Assembly: GCF_014490785.1 (NCBI RefSeq)
Contig: NZ_CP051488.1
Location: 3,410,001-3,474,000 of the forward strand
Direction of reading: 5' to 3'
Origin: Kosakonia sp. SMBL-WEM22
GTDB lineage: Bacteria; Pseudomonadota; Gammaproteobacteria; Enterobacterales; Enterobacteriaceae
DNA: 64,000 nt
Positions 26,401-34,897 of the stretch are shown in pieces; positions within the stretch are counted from its first letter, which is position 1; the number at the start of each line of letters is the position of its first letter. The position numbers and the translations under genes are program-made. The notes beneath the pieces are model-generated. The model was not told the origin of the DNA. It ran no database searches and saw only the letters and a program-made list of their open reading frames with translations.

Positions 26401-29066
26401 CAGAATACCCCCCCATTGGCAAAGTAGTTATGGGCTTCACCGGACTCGCGATCTTCACAGAAATACCAGACAAAACGTTCGAAATCTTTTTCAGCTACAT
26501 CTTCAAAACAGGCCGGCAGCGGCGGTGCAAAGCCAATGTCTTCCCCGACCGCGTTGCGCAAGGCAGCAAATATCTCGTGGCGGAATTCGAAGTAAAGCCG
26601 ATAGGCCGGCGTTTTATAACTATGAATAGGTTTGAAGTCGATGATGCTCATTTCGCGTTTGATGGCATGAATGCGCTGATAAAGCCGATCTGCAACTGAA
26701 GGTGAGAAAAAGTCTCGTACGCACTCATTTTCTAATAAAATATGCGGATTGAGCAGTACCGGCAGAATGATATTCTTCGGAATATAATCTTTTATTGAGT
26801 ATTCCCATCCCTGTCTGGCCTGCTCTTCATTAAGATCGACAAGGGCCTTTTTTTGCATGGACACGTCCGGACGAACGTCTTTCATAATAATGATGCCGTC
26901 GCTGCCGTAAGCGACGCCGTTAATTACGTCATCAATAATGGTGTCCACGCGGCGGCTGTTAATTTCAACAAAAGATTCTTTGGCATAAACCGGTTTGCCG
27001 CCAAAGGCAATAACTTTAATACCAAAATCCCAGTCGTCGGAAAGATGTTCGACAAAGCGACCTTTTTCCAGCTGATAAAATATTTCGATTCCGCCAATTT
27101 TTTCATAGAGTCCGCGCTCTACGGCAAAGCCCTTTCCGTCCGGAAAGCCACCAAACAGCGAGAATGAAACGTCGCGGCAGCTCAGGGTTTTCTGGATTTC
27201 TCGAAACAGATTTGGCCGCTCCAGGAAAACATCGCGGTTGTAGTAATAATTACAGGTGCCCAGATCGCCATCATCAGCGATCATTTTTTCTATCAGCGCA
27301 TGCAACCAGTAGGGATCAACGGTGCAATCCGCATCGGCTGAGACAATATAATGCTTATTGCTTTTGCCCAACCGGGCATCGCGAGCGCGTGAGCGCAGGG
27401 ATGCGTAATCCATACCGCATTTACGAGCCGAAGAGACGCCCTGAATTTTCTCCTGAATAATATGAACATCCATAGCTGGATATTTTTCTTTGAACTGATT
27501 TATCTTCTCAACTGAATCATCACAAGAATTGTTATCTACAATAATGATTTCATACGAATCATGCGTAATTAATCTGCCATGAGTTTGTTGATTAAATAAT
27601 GATGCTAATACCTCATAAATTCTGTCACTTTCATTGTAAACAGGCAGTACTACTGAGACAAAAGTGTTATCGCGCATATTTACTCCTGGTGCGGTTATAT
27701 TAAGGATATCCATAACGTTGTTAGAAAGTATTCTTTTGCCAATGGCAAAATTCTTCGCGGCAATTCGATCCATTTCCGGTTTATTTGTCAGCAGTAGAAA
27801 GACTTCATTGATAAAATCCTCGTCAGGAAGACCGTCCTCACCATCTGATATTCTCATTACCGGGGCTTCGAAACCGTGCTGGCCGTAAACTTCTGTGTAG
27901 TATTCGTAGTGTGTGGAGATGTAACAGCGGTGGCTACTGATGGCTTCGCCGATCGGATTTCCATAGCTGTCGTAGTCCCATGAGGTAAGGAATGAGACCA
28001 CATCGCAGGAATGATAGAGATCCTCAATTGTGATTTTGCCCTGGCTCATCGGCATAAAATTATGGTGTAGCGGGCCAAGAAACTTCACGCAGGCACCGAC
28101 ATCCAGCTTATGAGTTAACTGTTCAAGATCTGCGGTATGCCGGGGATGTTCGTGAGTATCACCAGCAATCAGCAACCATACCGTTTTATCAATGTTATGC
28201 TCTCTGAACAGGTGGTTAAGACGCTGAATCAGCACTACGTCACGGTCCAGGCGTTTCTGCGGAATGATGCGTGTTGTTCTGGCGATGACAATATCCTGTG
28301 CAGGAATATCCAGCGAAGCACGAATATTTTTCAAAGACTGCTGAGGGGTAAAACTGTAGGTATTTTTGACGACGTGAATATTCACTTCCCGCTTGCACCA
28401 CTCTTCCAGTTTCTCTTTAAGATCGTTGTTCAGCGTGACGTAACTAATGAAGGGGGATTTCACCGGTTTAATGGCATGGTCGTACGGCGGCAAGCCGTAT
28501 TTCATAATATTTTTTTCGCTGTTCCACATCAGATCGTGATCTCGCCAGATAACGAAATTCTTAAGCTGATGACGACGACCATACTGCTCTATGGCGAGAT
28601 AAAGCGCTCTGGTGTAGATAATATTTTCAGGAAGCGTACCGTTTTCAACAATAACGATACAGATTTGCAGTTGTTCCCACTGAAGAACGATTCTCTCCGC
28701 TAAAGCCCGTGATGATTCGCCTGCGGCTGTAATGATATTTGATTTTTCCTCAGGAGATACAGCGAGCTTTTCTCCGATCAGCACGGCATGGATTTTATCA
28801 ATGAATTCGGGGGAGTAATGTGGAACAGAAGTAATATCATTGATACGTGTCAACGTAAACACGTCGTGATAAATCTCGTGTTCATGATCGTAGGGTTTAT
28901 TAAAATTGCCTTTATCGACTTTTATATCGTAACCGAGATCAAGATAGGACTTAATACCTTTCTGCTTAAGACTTTGTGAAATTTTCAACGCTTCCACCGT
29001 AATACCCGATACGGCTACGGCATCGAAAGAAATGAACATTGCATATCTTTGACCGTAGACACCCAT
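26400..29066 (-). CDS. Two-domain glycosyltransferase (GT4-like plus GT2-like)
   Basis: First gene of the island operon. The N-terminal half (residues 1–455) looks like a GT-B enzyme of the GT4 type, with SYGNPIGEAISS as the E-x7-E region near residue 375. The C-terminal half starts near residue 464 (VSVVLPVYNESDRIYEVL) and is a GT2 enzyme with the metal motif SADADC. About 130 helical residues follow. I start at ATG 29066 (888 aa), because AGGAGGAGGT lies seven bases upstream; an ATG at 29087 would place that ribosome site inside the gene. An in-frame ATG at 27677 has its own AGGAG, so the GT2 half may also be made separately. Substrates unknown. Confidence 0.8.
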   Translation of the reverse strand: MGVYGQRYAMFISFDAVAVSGITVEALKISQSLKQKGIKSYLDLGYDIKVDKGNFNKPYDHEHEIYHDVFTLTRINDITSVPHYSPEFIDKIHAVLIGEKLAVSPEEKSNIITAAGESSRALAERIVLQWEQLQICIVIVENGTLPENIIYTRALYLAIEQYGRRHQLKNFVIWRDHDLMWNSEKNIMKYGLPPYDHAIKPVKSPFISYVTLNNDLKEKLEEWCKREVNIHVVKNTYSFTPQQSLKNIRASLDIPAQDIVIARTTRIIPQKRLDRDVVLIQRLNHLFREHNIDKTVWLLIAGDTHEHPRHTADLEQLTHKLDVGACVKFLGPLHHNFMPMSQGKITIEDLYHSCDVVSFLTSWDYDSYGNPIGEAISSHRCYISTHYEYYTEVYGQHGFEAPVMRISDGEDGLPDEDFINEVFLLLTNKPEMDRIAAKNFAIGKRILSNNVMDILNITAPGVNMRDNTFVSVVLPVYNESDRIYEVLASLFNQQTHGRLITHDSYEIIIVDNNSCDDSVEKINQFKEKYPAMDVHIIQEKIQGVSSARKCGMDYASLRSRARDARLGKSNKHYIVSADADCTVDPYWLHALIEKMIADDGDLGTCNYYYNRDVFLERPNLFREIQKTLSCRDVSFSLFGGFPDGKGFAVERGLYEKIGGIEIFYQLEKGRFVEHLSDDWDFGIKVIAFGGKPVYAKESFVEINSRRVDTIIDDVINGVAYGSDGIIIMKDVRPDVSMQKKALVDLNEEQARQGWEYSIKDYIPKNIILPVLLNPHILLENECVRDFFSPSVADRLYQRIHAIKREMSIIDFKPIHSYKTPAYRLYFEFRHEIFAALRNAVGEDIGFAPPLPACFEDVAEKDFERFVWYFCEDRESGEAHNYFANGGVF

Positions 29067-29545
29067 AGTGACTACCTCCTCCTTCATTTATTGAATGGCA
29101 TTCTTTAATACTGTTAATAAAACTCTCGTGAATTTTTAGCACTTACACAACTTACTATTCTGACGATCGTGCCATATAAAGGCATCCCGTTTTCAAAATC
29201 ACCGTAAAACTTCAAAAAAAGTCCAGATGAATGTGACCAAAACCTTCGATATCTTTTCGGTCTTCATCCCCCGCGATGACTGCGTAGATAATCAGAATAA
29301 AAATAAAAGATAATTTACACTCAATTTTCCATGCCTGACAACAATCAGGATCAAGAATAATTGCCATATGCTTTATTATTCATTGAACTGTTTACATTTA
29401 AATTGCGATGGCGTACATCTGGCCATATTTAAGATATTGTCGGATACAGACACAAATCAAAGGCCAATTTACTTAATAATAAAGATATAAGTCACCATTC
29501 AAAAAAAATAATATTTTGGTTACCTTTTCATGCACCACGTTAACA
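29067..29545. other. AT-rich promoter region of the island operon, no gene seen
   Basis: This 479-base stretch is strongly AT-rich. It contains minus-strand candidates of 22–23 codons (ATG at about 29268 and 29199), but neither has a properly spaced ribosome site. A promoter for the operon at 29066 must lie here; no single -35/-10 pair stands out. Confidence 0.5.
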
Positions 29546-29791
29546 TTAATATTTTATCTGCTTAAGCCAGCAAGTGACTGACCAATCATGTTTTCCCCGT
29601 GCCAGCACCGTCAGGTCACCTTCGCCCTGCGCCAGCAGTTTCAGCAGTTTCAGCAGTTTCAGCAGTTTCAGCAGCCAGTGTTCAGGCAGGATTTCTGCAT
29701 GGGCGCGGATCTGACACAGAGAGGCAGCCCCTTCCATCGCGCGGACGCAGTAAGGATTGAGACATCGAAGGAGGATTGCCGGGTTTTCCAT
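29546..29791 (-). pseudogene. Fragment of the type VI secretion ATPase ClpV/TssH (N-terminus only)
   Basis: MENPAILLRCLNPYCVRAME and the following GAASLCQIRAHAEILPEHWLLKLL match the N-terminal Clp domain of TssH, which normally exceeds 850 aa. After about 35 residues, LLK is repeated by a 9-base tandem repeat, QGEGDLTVLAR resumes the family sequence, and the frame then runs to a stop after unrelated residues. The AAA+ domains are missing. It is last in a collinear set of decayed T6SS fragments. Confidence 0.85.
29633..29674. repeat. 9-base tandem repeat in the clpV fragment
   Basis: CAGCAGTTT is repeated four times plus a partial fifth copy, encoding repeated LLK on the minus strand. The insertion expands a single LLKLL of intact ClpV. 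Confidence 0.93.
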
Positions 29792-29878
29792 GTTTGCTTG
29801 CTCACTGTTTAGGATCATTCAGGCACGCTACCGCCCCTGGCCATCACCCAGGCCCATAAGGTCTGTTTCCGGGATATG

Positions 29879-29924
29879 ATTTTTTTTGCTGAACGCCCGC
29901 AGCGGTAGACGCTCAGCAAAAAAA
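29879..29924. terminator. Bidirectional hairpin terminator after the hcp fragment
   Basis: An inverted repeat with GCTGA (29888–29892) and TCAGC (29913–29917) has a T run on its left and an A run on its right, giving a terminator shape on both strands. It lies between the hcp and clpV fragments. Confidence 0.6.
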
Positions 29925-30098
29925 GAAGCGGACAGAGAAGCTCTGCCCACTCGCGACTAACGCAGTGGCGCGTTCGTTCCAGGAATCGGAATGAATGATG
30001 TTGCCGTCTTTGTACGTCCAGGTGATTTTTTCGTAGCGCAGCTCAATCTGCTCCAGATGGTTGTGCTTTTCGTAGGAAGGATCCTTGATGTCGTGCAT
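29913..30098 (-). pseudogene. C-terminal fragment of the T6SS tube protein Hcp/TssD
   Basis: MHDIKDPSYEKHNHLEQIEL and RYEKITWTYKDG match the last third of Hcp (about 160 aa when intact). The Hcp family ends near SWNERATA; here the frame continues for 15 residues past that point, so the native stop is lost. The fragment starts at an internal Hcp methionine whose ATG overlaps the previous stop (TGATG), an arrangement created by deletion. Confidence 0.85.
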
Positions 30099-30646
30099 CA
30101 CCGGGTTGCCTCCTGCACCAGACGACAGGCCCGGCGAAAGAGCCCTTCCCCGTCCCGGACTTCCTGACCACCTCGCAGCTGGCTGGCCATCAGCCAGCCT
30201 GGGTAGAAAATACGTTTAATCTGACTTAGTTCGGATTTATTCATGAGCGCAGCACCGCAAAGAGTTAAAGACTCACATCCCCCAGCGAGCGCGGGGTATA
30301 GAAGGTGCAACTGAGGGATTTGCCGGGAGACCTGTTCCGGGGTGAAATCTTTCATGCTCTGGAAGGCCAGGCTGATGTTGTCTTCGCTGCCGTCATCAGC
30401 CAAGGTGTTTTTAACTGTCAGATTGATCTTTGGGGAAGATTCGGAAAGAACAGAATCAAAATTATTTTTGTTTAAGCTAATTTCTTTGCGCTCAGATAGG
30501 GGTGCAGACTCCTGACCATTACTGACGTCGCCCGCCACCAGTAATTTCAGAGGGAGCCCGGTTTTCTTGCTGGCTCCCCCTGTATGCAAGCCAGGCTTTA
30601 GATTAATACGTGCCTTTGGCACCTCATTCTGGAAACTATCAGCCAT
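30098..30646 (-). pseudogene. Chimeric T6SS remnant: TssB N-terminus fused to TssL (DotU) fragment
   Basis: Residues 1–113 (MADSFQNEVPKARINLKPGL onward to TPEQVSRQIPQL) match the sheath protein TssB/VipA. A short unrelated stretch follows. Residues 135–182 (MNKSELSQIKRIFYPGWLMA, SQLRGGQEVRDGEGLFRRAC) resemble the N-terminus of the DotU-family protein TssL. The rest of tssB, all of tssC and tssK, and most of tssL are gone. The tssB start keeps a ribosome site (GAGGGATGATGAG), so a 182-aa chimera could still be made. No function is expected. Confidence 0.82.
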
Positions 30647-30957
30647 CTCATCATCCCTCGGTTTATCGCTGCGCGCACTTTCAGACTAAAGTGATTTACC
30701 CGCGTCAGCAGAATAATAATCGACTTAATATAAAAAACACAAATCTTTGATCTGCATATAGAAATTTCTTAAGAATTTTCCACTGAATGTTAATGAAGGG
30801 TTGCACTGCCATGGCAGTAAAATGAACTACCACCAGCACATAAAACAGGCATTTATGTCGCAATAATAAAAACAAACGGACAATAGTTAATTAAGGGATC
30901 ATGTATTGATTTGCATCAGTATCAGGGAGATTAAAATACCCATGCATTTTTAAAGAT
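30647..30957. other. AT-rich region upstream of the tssB remnant, no gene seen
   Basis: This 311-base intergenic region presumably holds the former T6SS promoter. I see no credible coding sequence and no convincing sigma-54 element. Confidence 0.4.
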
Positions 30958-31236
30958 ATGGTTTCAGATAAGAAAGAGTTAAAAGAGGCAGAGAATCATA
31001 GCTTTGCTTTATGTGGGAAATACAGAAATAGCCATAAGGAACACGACAGAAACATAAGCGATTTTATGTCCCGGCGGAGAACGTTTTATTTACTGTCCGC
31101 TGAACCCAGTAAGGTCGACAGGTTAATGACAGAACGCCTGAAACTGGCGCTGGAGGTGGTTGATATTCGCCAGCTGAATCATCTGATGATTGGCGGGATG
31201 GATATTGTGTCTTTTGCCGAAGGTGGCTGGCTGTAA
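30958..31236 (+). pseudogene. C-terminal remnant of a RadC/YeeS-type protein
   Basis: From 31099 the frame reads AEPSKVDRLMTERLKLALEV and then VDIRQLNHLMIGG with SFAEGGWL, the C-terminal end of mobile-element RadC proteins (normally about 155–160 aa). The JAMM metal motif that should precede it is missing. The first 47 residues are unrelated and lysine-rich. RadC genes of this type sit in prophages and integrated islands. Confidence 0.75.
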
Positions 31237-31249
31237 GGAATATATAACG

Positions 31250-31375
31250 ATGAAAATCATCAGCAAACGTCAGGCGATGTCGTTATACCGTCAGCATCCG
31301 CCGTCCCGGTTATTTCGCTTCTGTACCGGAAAATATAGATTGATTAAAGGTTCGATTCCTGAAGGGGCATACTGA
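31250..31375 (+). pseudogene. Truncated small prophage-type gene ending in the att copy
   Basis: The 41-codon frame starts MKIISKRQAMSLYRQHPPSR and continues LFRFCTGKYR, which resembles small conserved proteins of lambdoid prophages whose function is unknown; this family call is from memory and weak. The last codons are read from the argW-like repeat at 31349–31367, so the gene is cut at the island border. It begins 13 bases after the RadC remnant. Confidence 0.5.
31349..31367 (+). other. Imperfect copy of the argW 3' end (island right end)
   Basis: GGTTCGATTCCTGAAGGGG matches 18 of 19 bases of argW 21610–21628, in the same orientation. It marks the far end of a 9.7-kb island. Confidence 0.8.
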
Positions 31376-31403
31376 TATTCTGCCCCGACTATTTCCTCTT
31401 TAT

Positions 31404-33173
31404 TTACACCCCCTCCAGCGCATACTTTTTAATTTTGCGATACAGCGTAGCGATACCAATCCCCAACACATCCGCTGCCTGCTTTTTATTGCCGTAGCGC
31501 GAGAGCGCATCAAAAATCATCTGCCGCTCCATCTCCTCCAGCGCCGTAACGCTCTCTGCCCGTCCTTCGGCTGCTGTAACATGCGCGCCGGTTCCGCTCA
31601 CGTTGTCGCTGCTCAACAGATTGGGCGGTAAGAGCGAGATATCGATAATCTCGCCGGAGGGGACGACGTTGACCAGGTACTCCATCAGATTGCTCAGCTC
31701 GCGGATATTGCCTGGCCAGCGGTAGCGTTGCAGAAAGGCGACCACCTCCGGCGCAACGCCGGGGTAGACCAGATCCAGCCGGTGGGTATGCAGATGGAGG
31801 AAGTAGTGGACCAGTAGTTCAATATCCTGCTGGCGCTCGCGCAGCGGCGGTAAACGCAGCGGGATAACATTCAGGCGATAGTAGAGATCCTCGCGGAATT
31901 TACCCTCAGAAATGGCCTGCGCAAGGTTTTGGTTGGTCGCGGAGATGATACGAATATCCACCGGCAACGGGTGGCAGGCACCCACCGGCTGCACCTCTCG
32001 CGACTCTATCGCGCGCAGCAGCTTCACCTGCAGGGTTAATGGCATATCGCCAATCTCATCGAGAAACAGGGTGCCATGATTTGCCGCCTGAATAAGCCCT
32101 GTCTTGCCATTCGTCGATGCGCCGGTGAACGCGCCCTTAACGTAGCCGAACAGCTCGCTCTCCAGTAGATGCTCCGGGATCGCCGCGCAGTTGATGGCAA
32201 CGAATGGTTTGACGCTGCGATCGCTCAGTTTATGGATCGCTCTGGCGACCACCTCTTTGCCGGTGCCGCTCTCGCCGACAATCATCACGCTCGAAGGGCC
32301 GGGCGCGACGCGGTGAATCAGCTTTTTCAACTGTCGCATCGGGCGACACTCCCCGATCAGGCTCTCAATTAAAGGCTCTTCGTGAGCGGCGCTTAATTCT
32401 GCTGATGAGTGTGACTGGTGAAAGGCCATTAAAAATAACCACTGCTCCTGAACCGCATGCAACTGACCAATGATAAGTTCTTTCTTATCATCAAATGAAA
32501 CGACGTGCTGCATATGGCCGTGGCGGAAATGGTCTTCAAAGGTTAGCGGGCGAAAGTGAATACTCTTACCAATCATATTTCCTGCGGAGGCACCGATAAT
32601 TTTCAGTGCCGAAGGGTTAGCAAATTTAATTTTATTATCGTGACCGACTACCAGCACGCCCTGGTCCATAAACTCGATCATGGTTAAAAAAACTTTCTGA
32701 ATATTATCGTTGCTGGAGAGATCCTGAAGAAAGCGCGTGACAAATATCGATGAGACATGGCGAACATAATCTGAAAAGGCCTGAATATTGTCGTTGATAC
32801 GCACTTGCTGCTCGTGGGTTAATGCTACCAGGCTTATCACCCCAACACACTGCCCATGATAGATAACCGGAGTGCCGATAAAGGCTTTCTCTTTGCAGTT
32901 CGCTTTGCTGTGGCAACCATCACAGAAGGGATCGAAGCGCGAGTGGGTCACCACTTTCTCCTTTTTTGACTCAACAATGTGGCGTAAAAGTTGCGAACTT
33001 GTATTGAGTTTACGCCCAATTTGCGTATCAAATATTCCCGTTCCGGCTACCCTGCATAATAAATTATCAACAATTTCCACTTCCAGCTGCAGAACGCTTG
33101 CCAGCATCCCGGCGAATTTTTGTATCTTAGGTTGAATCTGCATCAAAATGGAGGGCGTAGTGGATGGAATCAT
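31404..33173 (-). CDS. ygeV: Sigma-54-dependent transcriptional activator YgeV
   Basis: The 589-aa protein matches YgeV of E. coli (592 aa), an activator tied to the purine/urate catabolic cluster. An N-terminal sensor region (about 1–180) has a cysteine group, DPFCDGCHSKANC, which could bind a metal or cluster. A PAS-like domain follows (180–260), then the AAA+ core: Walker A GESGTGKE, the sigma-54 contact loop GAFTGA, Walker B GTLFLDEIGD. The C-terminal Fis-type helix-turn-helix includes GNKKQAADVLGIGIATLYRK. It is divergent from ygeW and starts at ATG 33173 after AAGGACG. Confidence 0.93.
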   Translation of the reverse strand: MIPSTTPSILMQIQPKIQKFAGMLASVLQLEVEIVDNLLCRVAGTGIFDTQIGRKLNTSSQLLRHIVESKKEKVVTHSRFDPFCDGCHSKANCKEKAFIGTPVIYHGQCVGVISLVALTHEQQVRINDNIQAFSDYVRHVSSIFVTRFLQDLSSNDNIQKVFLTMIEFMDQGVLVVGHDNKIKFANPSALKIIGASAGNMIGKSIHFRPLTFEDHFRHGHMQHVVSFDDKKELIIGQLHAVQEQWLFLMAFHQSHSSAELSAAHEEPLIESLIGECRPMRQLKKLIHRVAPGPSSVMIVGESGTGKEVVARAIHKLSDRSVKPFVAINCAAIPEHLLESELFGYVKGAFTGASTNGKTGLIQAANHGTLFLDEIGDMPLTLQVKLLRAIESREVQPVGACHPLPVDIRIISATNQNLAQAISEGKFREDLYYRLNVIPLRLPPLRERQQDIELLVHYFLHLHTHRLDLVYPGVAPEVVAFLQRYRWPGNIRELSNLMEYLVNVVPSGEIIDISLLPPNLLSSDNVSGTGAHVTAAEGRAESVTALEEMERQMIFDALSRYGNKKQAADVLGIGIATLYRKIKKYALEGV

Positions 33174-33327
33174 AATCGTCCTTATTTATTGCTCACAAAC
33201 TTTTAACAGCATTTTTCGCTTAGTTTCCCTTTACCGCAGAATAACATCCCCCGTCTCTTATTACGGAATAACCCTCCCCGACCGCTTTGTGACGAATGGT
33301 AAATATGTAATAGCTATCACATTTCGC

Positions 33328-33340
33328 TATCAATTTGATA
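33328..33340. promoter_or_regulatory. Candidate YgeV upstream activator site
   Basis: The inverted repeat TATCA-ATT-TGATA lies about 200 bases upstream of the ygeW -24/-12 promoter. The same repeat with a different spacer occurs at 40805–40817 upstream of ygfK. Binding by YgeV is inferred. Confidence 0.5.
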
Positions 33341-33543
33341 ATTCCGCTTCGCGCTTTATCAATTTAGCGTTTATTTCCCGGTCAATTTTCCCGCATTTAT
33401 CGTTTCGCCTTTTCATCGCCACCGCATCGTCTGTTCGCACGCGTCAGCGTATTGCCTCTTTTCTGCACAACCTCGTAAAAAATCGTGATATTGCTCGCAT
33501 AATTCCGCCCCTTTACCCGCCCACCAGCGCAGCCAGCGGGAAG

Positions 33544-33559
33544 TGGCACACTTATTGTT
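33544..33559 (+). promoter_or_regulatory. Sigma-54 (-24/-12) promoter for ygeW–yqeA
   Basis: TGGCAC-ACTTA-TTGTT keeps the GG and TTG elements at the exact sigma-54 spacing; the -12 C is T. It lies 93 bases upstream of the ygeW ATG, next to the gene for a sigma-54 activator. The rest of 33174–33651 has no gene. Confidence 0.65.
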
Positions 33560-33651
33560 AGGCTGCCACTACACGCTGGCCGTCGCGCGTCACACTCCCC
33601 TGCAACCGCACCGCCACGCGTAATCCCGTCACTCTTAATCAGGATTGCAAA

Positions 33652-34839
33652 ATGAAAACTGTTACTGAATTAATCAAGGAGATCCGCACCCTGCACTCGA
33701 ATCTGCACGAGAAGGATTTTCTGCTGACGTGGGAGCAGTCGCCGGATGAGCTAAAGCAGGTGCTTGATGTCGCCGCGGCACTGAAAGCGCTGCGTGCAGA
33801 AAATATCACCACCCGCGTATTCCACAGCGGGCTGGGCATTTCGGTGTTCCGCGATAACTCGACCCGCACCCGCTTCTCTTATGCTTCGGCGCTCAATCTC
33901 CTCGGCCTCGCGCAGCAGGATCTCGATGAGGGGAAATCGCAGATTGCCCACGGCGAAACGGTACGTGAAACCGCCAATATGATCGCCTTCTGCGCGGACG
34001 CCATCGGCATTCGTGACGACATGTATCTCGGGGCCGGTAACGCCTGGATGCGGGAAGTGGGCGAAGCGCTGGATGATGGGCATAAACAGGGCGTGCTGCC
34101 GCAGCGTCCGGCGCTGATTAACCTGCAGTGCGATATTGACCACCCGACCCAATCGATGGCGGATCTCGCCTGGCTGCGTGAACACTTCGGCTCGCTGGAG
34201 GCGTTGAAGGGCAAAAAAATCGCCATGAGCTGGGCCTATTCCCCAAGCTACGGCAAACCCCTCTCGGTGCCGCAGGGGATCATCGGGCTGATGACGCGTT
34301 TTGGAATGGAGGTCACCCTCGCCCACCCGGAGGGGTACGACCTGATCCCGGATGTCATTGAAGTGGCAAAAAGCAATGCCGCAGCTTCGGGCGGTAGCTT
34401 CCGCCAGGTCAATAATATGGCAGAAGCGTTTAAGGATGCCGATATCGTCTACCCGAAATCCTGGGCCCCCTACACGGTGATGGAGCAGCGCACCGACCTG
34501 CTGCGCGCCAGCGATCATCAGGGGCTGAAAGCACTGGAGCAGCACTGCCTGGCGCAGAACGCCCGCCATAAAGAGTGGGAGTGTACCGAAGCGCTGATGG
34601 CGACTACCCGCAACGGCGAGGCGCTCTATATGCACTGCCTGCCGGCGGATATCAGCGGCGTCTCCTGCGACGAAGGCGAAGTCGCGGCTGAGGTGTTCGA
34701 AAAATTCCGCATTGCCACCTACAAAGAGGCGAGCTGGAAGCCCTACATCATCGCCTCGATGATCCTCTGTCGCAAATATGCCGAGCCGGGCCAGCTGCTG
34801 GAACAGCTGTTTACCGACGCGCAAAAACGCATTTTGTAA
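33652..34839 (+). CDS. ygeW: Carbamoyltransferase YgeW
   Basis: YgeW belongs to the aspartate/ornithine carbamoyltransferase superfamily; its physiological substrate is not settled, though it acts in the purine catabolic cluster. The 395-aa product has the carbamoyl-phosphate loop DNSTRTRFSYASA near residue 70 and the HCLP motif (MHCLPADISG) in the C-terminal domain. It leads the run ygeW–ygeX–ygeY–hyuA–yqeA, whose carbamate kinase could make ATP from the carbamoyl phosphate formed. Confidence 0.94.
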   Translation: MKTVTELIKEIRTLHSNLHEKDFLLTWEQSPDELKQVLDVAAALKALRAENITTRVFHSGLGISVFRDNSTRTRFSYASALNLLGLAQQDLDEGKSQIAHGETVRETANMIAFCADAIGIRDDMYLGAGNAWMREVGEALDDGHKQGVLPQRPALINLQCDIDHPTQSMADLAWLREHFGSLEALKGKKIAMSWAYSPSYGKPLSVPQGIIGLMTRFGMEVTLAHPEGYDLIPDVIEVAKSNAAASGGSFRQVNNMAEAFKDADIVYPKSWAPYTVMEQRTDLLRASDHQGLKALEQHCLAQNARHKEWECTEALMATTRNGEALYMHCLPADISGVSCDEGEVAAEVFEKFRIATYKEASWKPYIIASMILCRKYAEPGQLLEQLFTDAQKRIL

Positions 34840-34897
34840 CCGTCCGGCTAGCCAGTCGGCCACTTACTGTTTCTGACATTATGGAGAAGGTTAGAAC

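Noticed and set aside
29137..29268. Two minus-strand peptides of 22–23 codons upstream of the glycosyltransferase gene, considered as precursors
   Set aside because: The G-rich sequence before the first touches the ATG with no spacing and the second has no Shine–Dalgarno sequence; neither has a core-like C-terminus.
33751..34863. 370-codon frame antisense to ygeW
   Set aside because: A shadow of the GC-rich codon pattern of ygeW; the plus-strand protein has clear family motifs.
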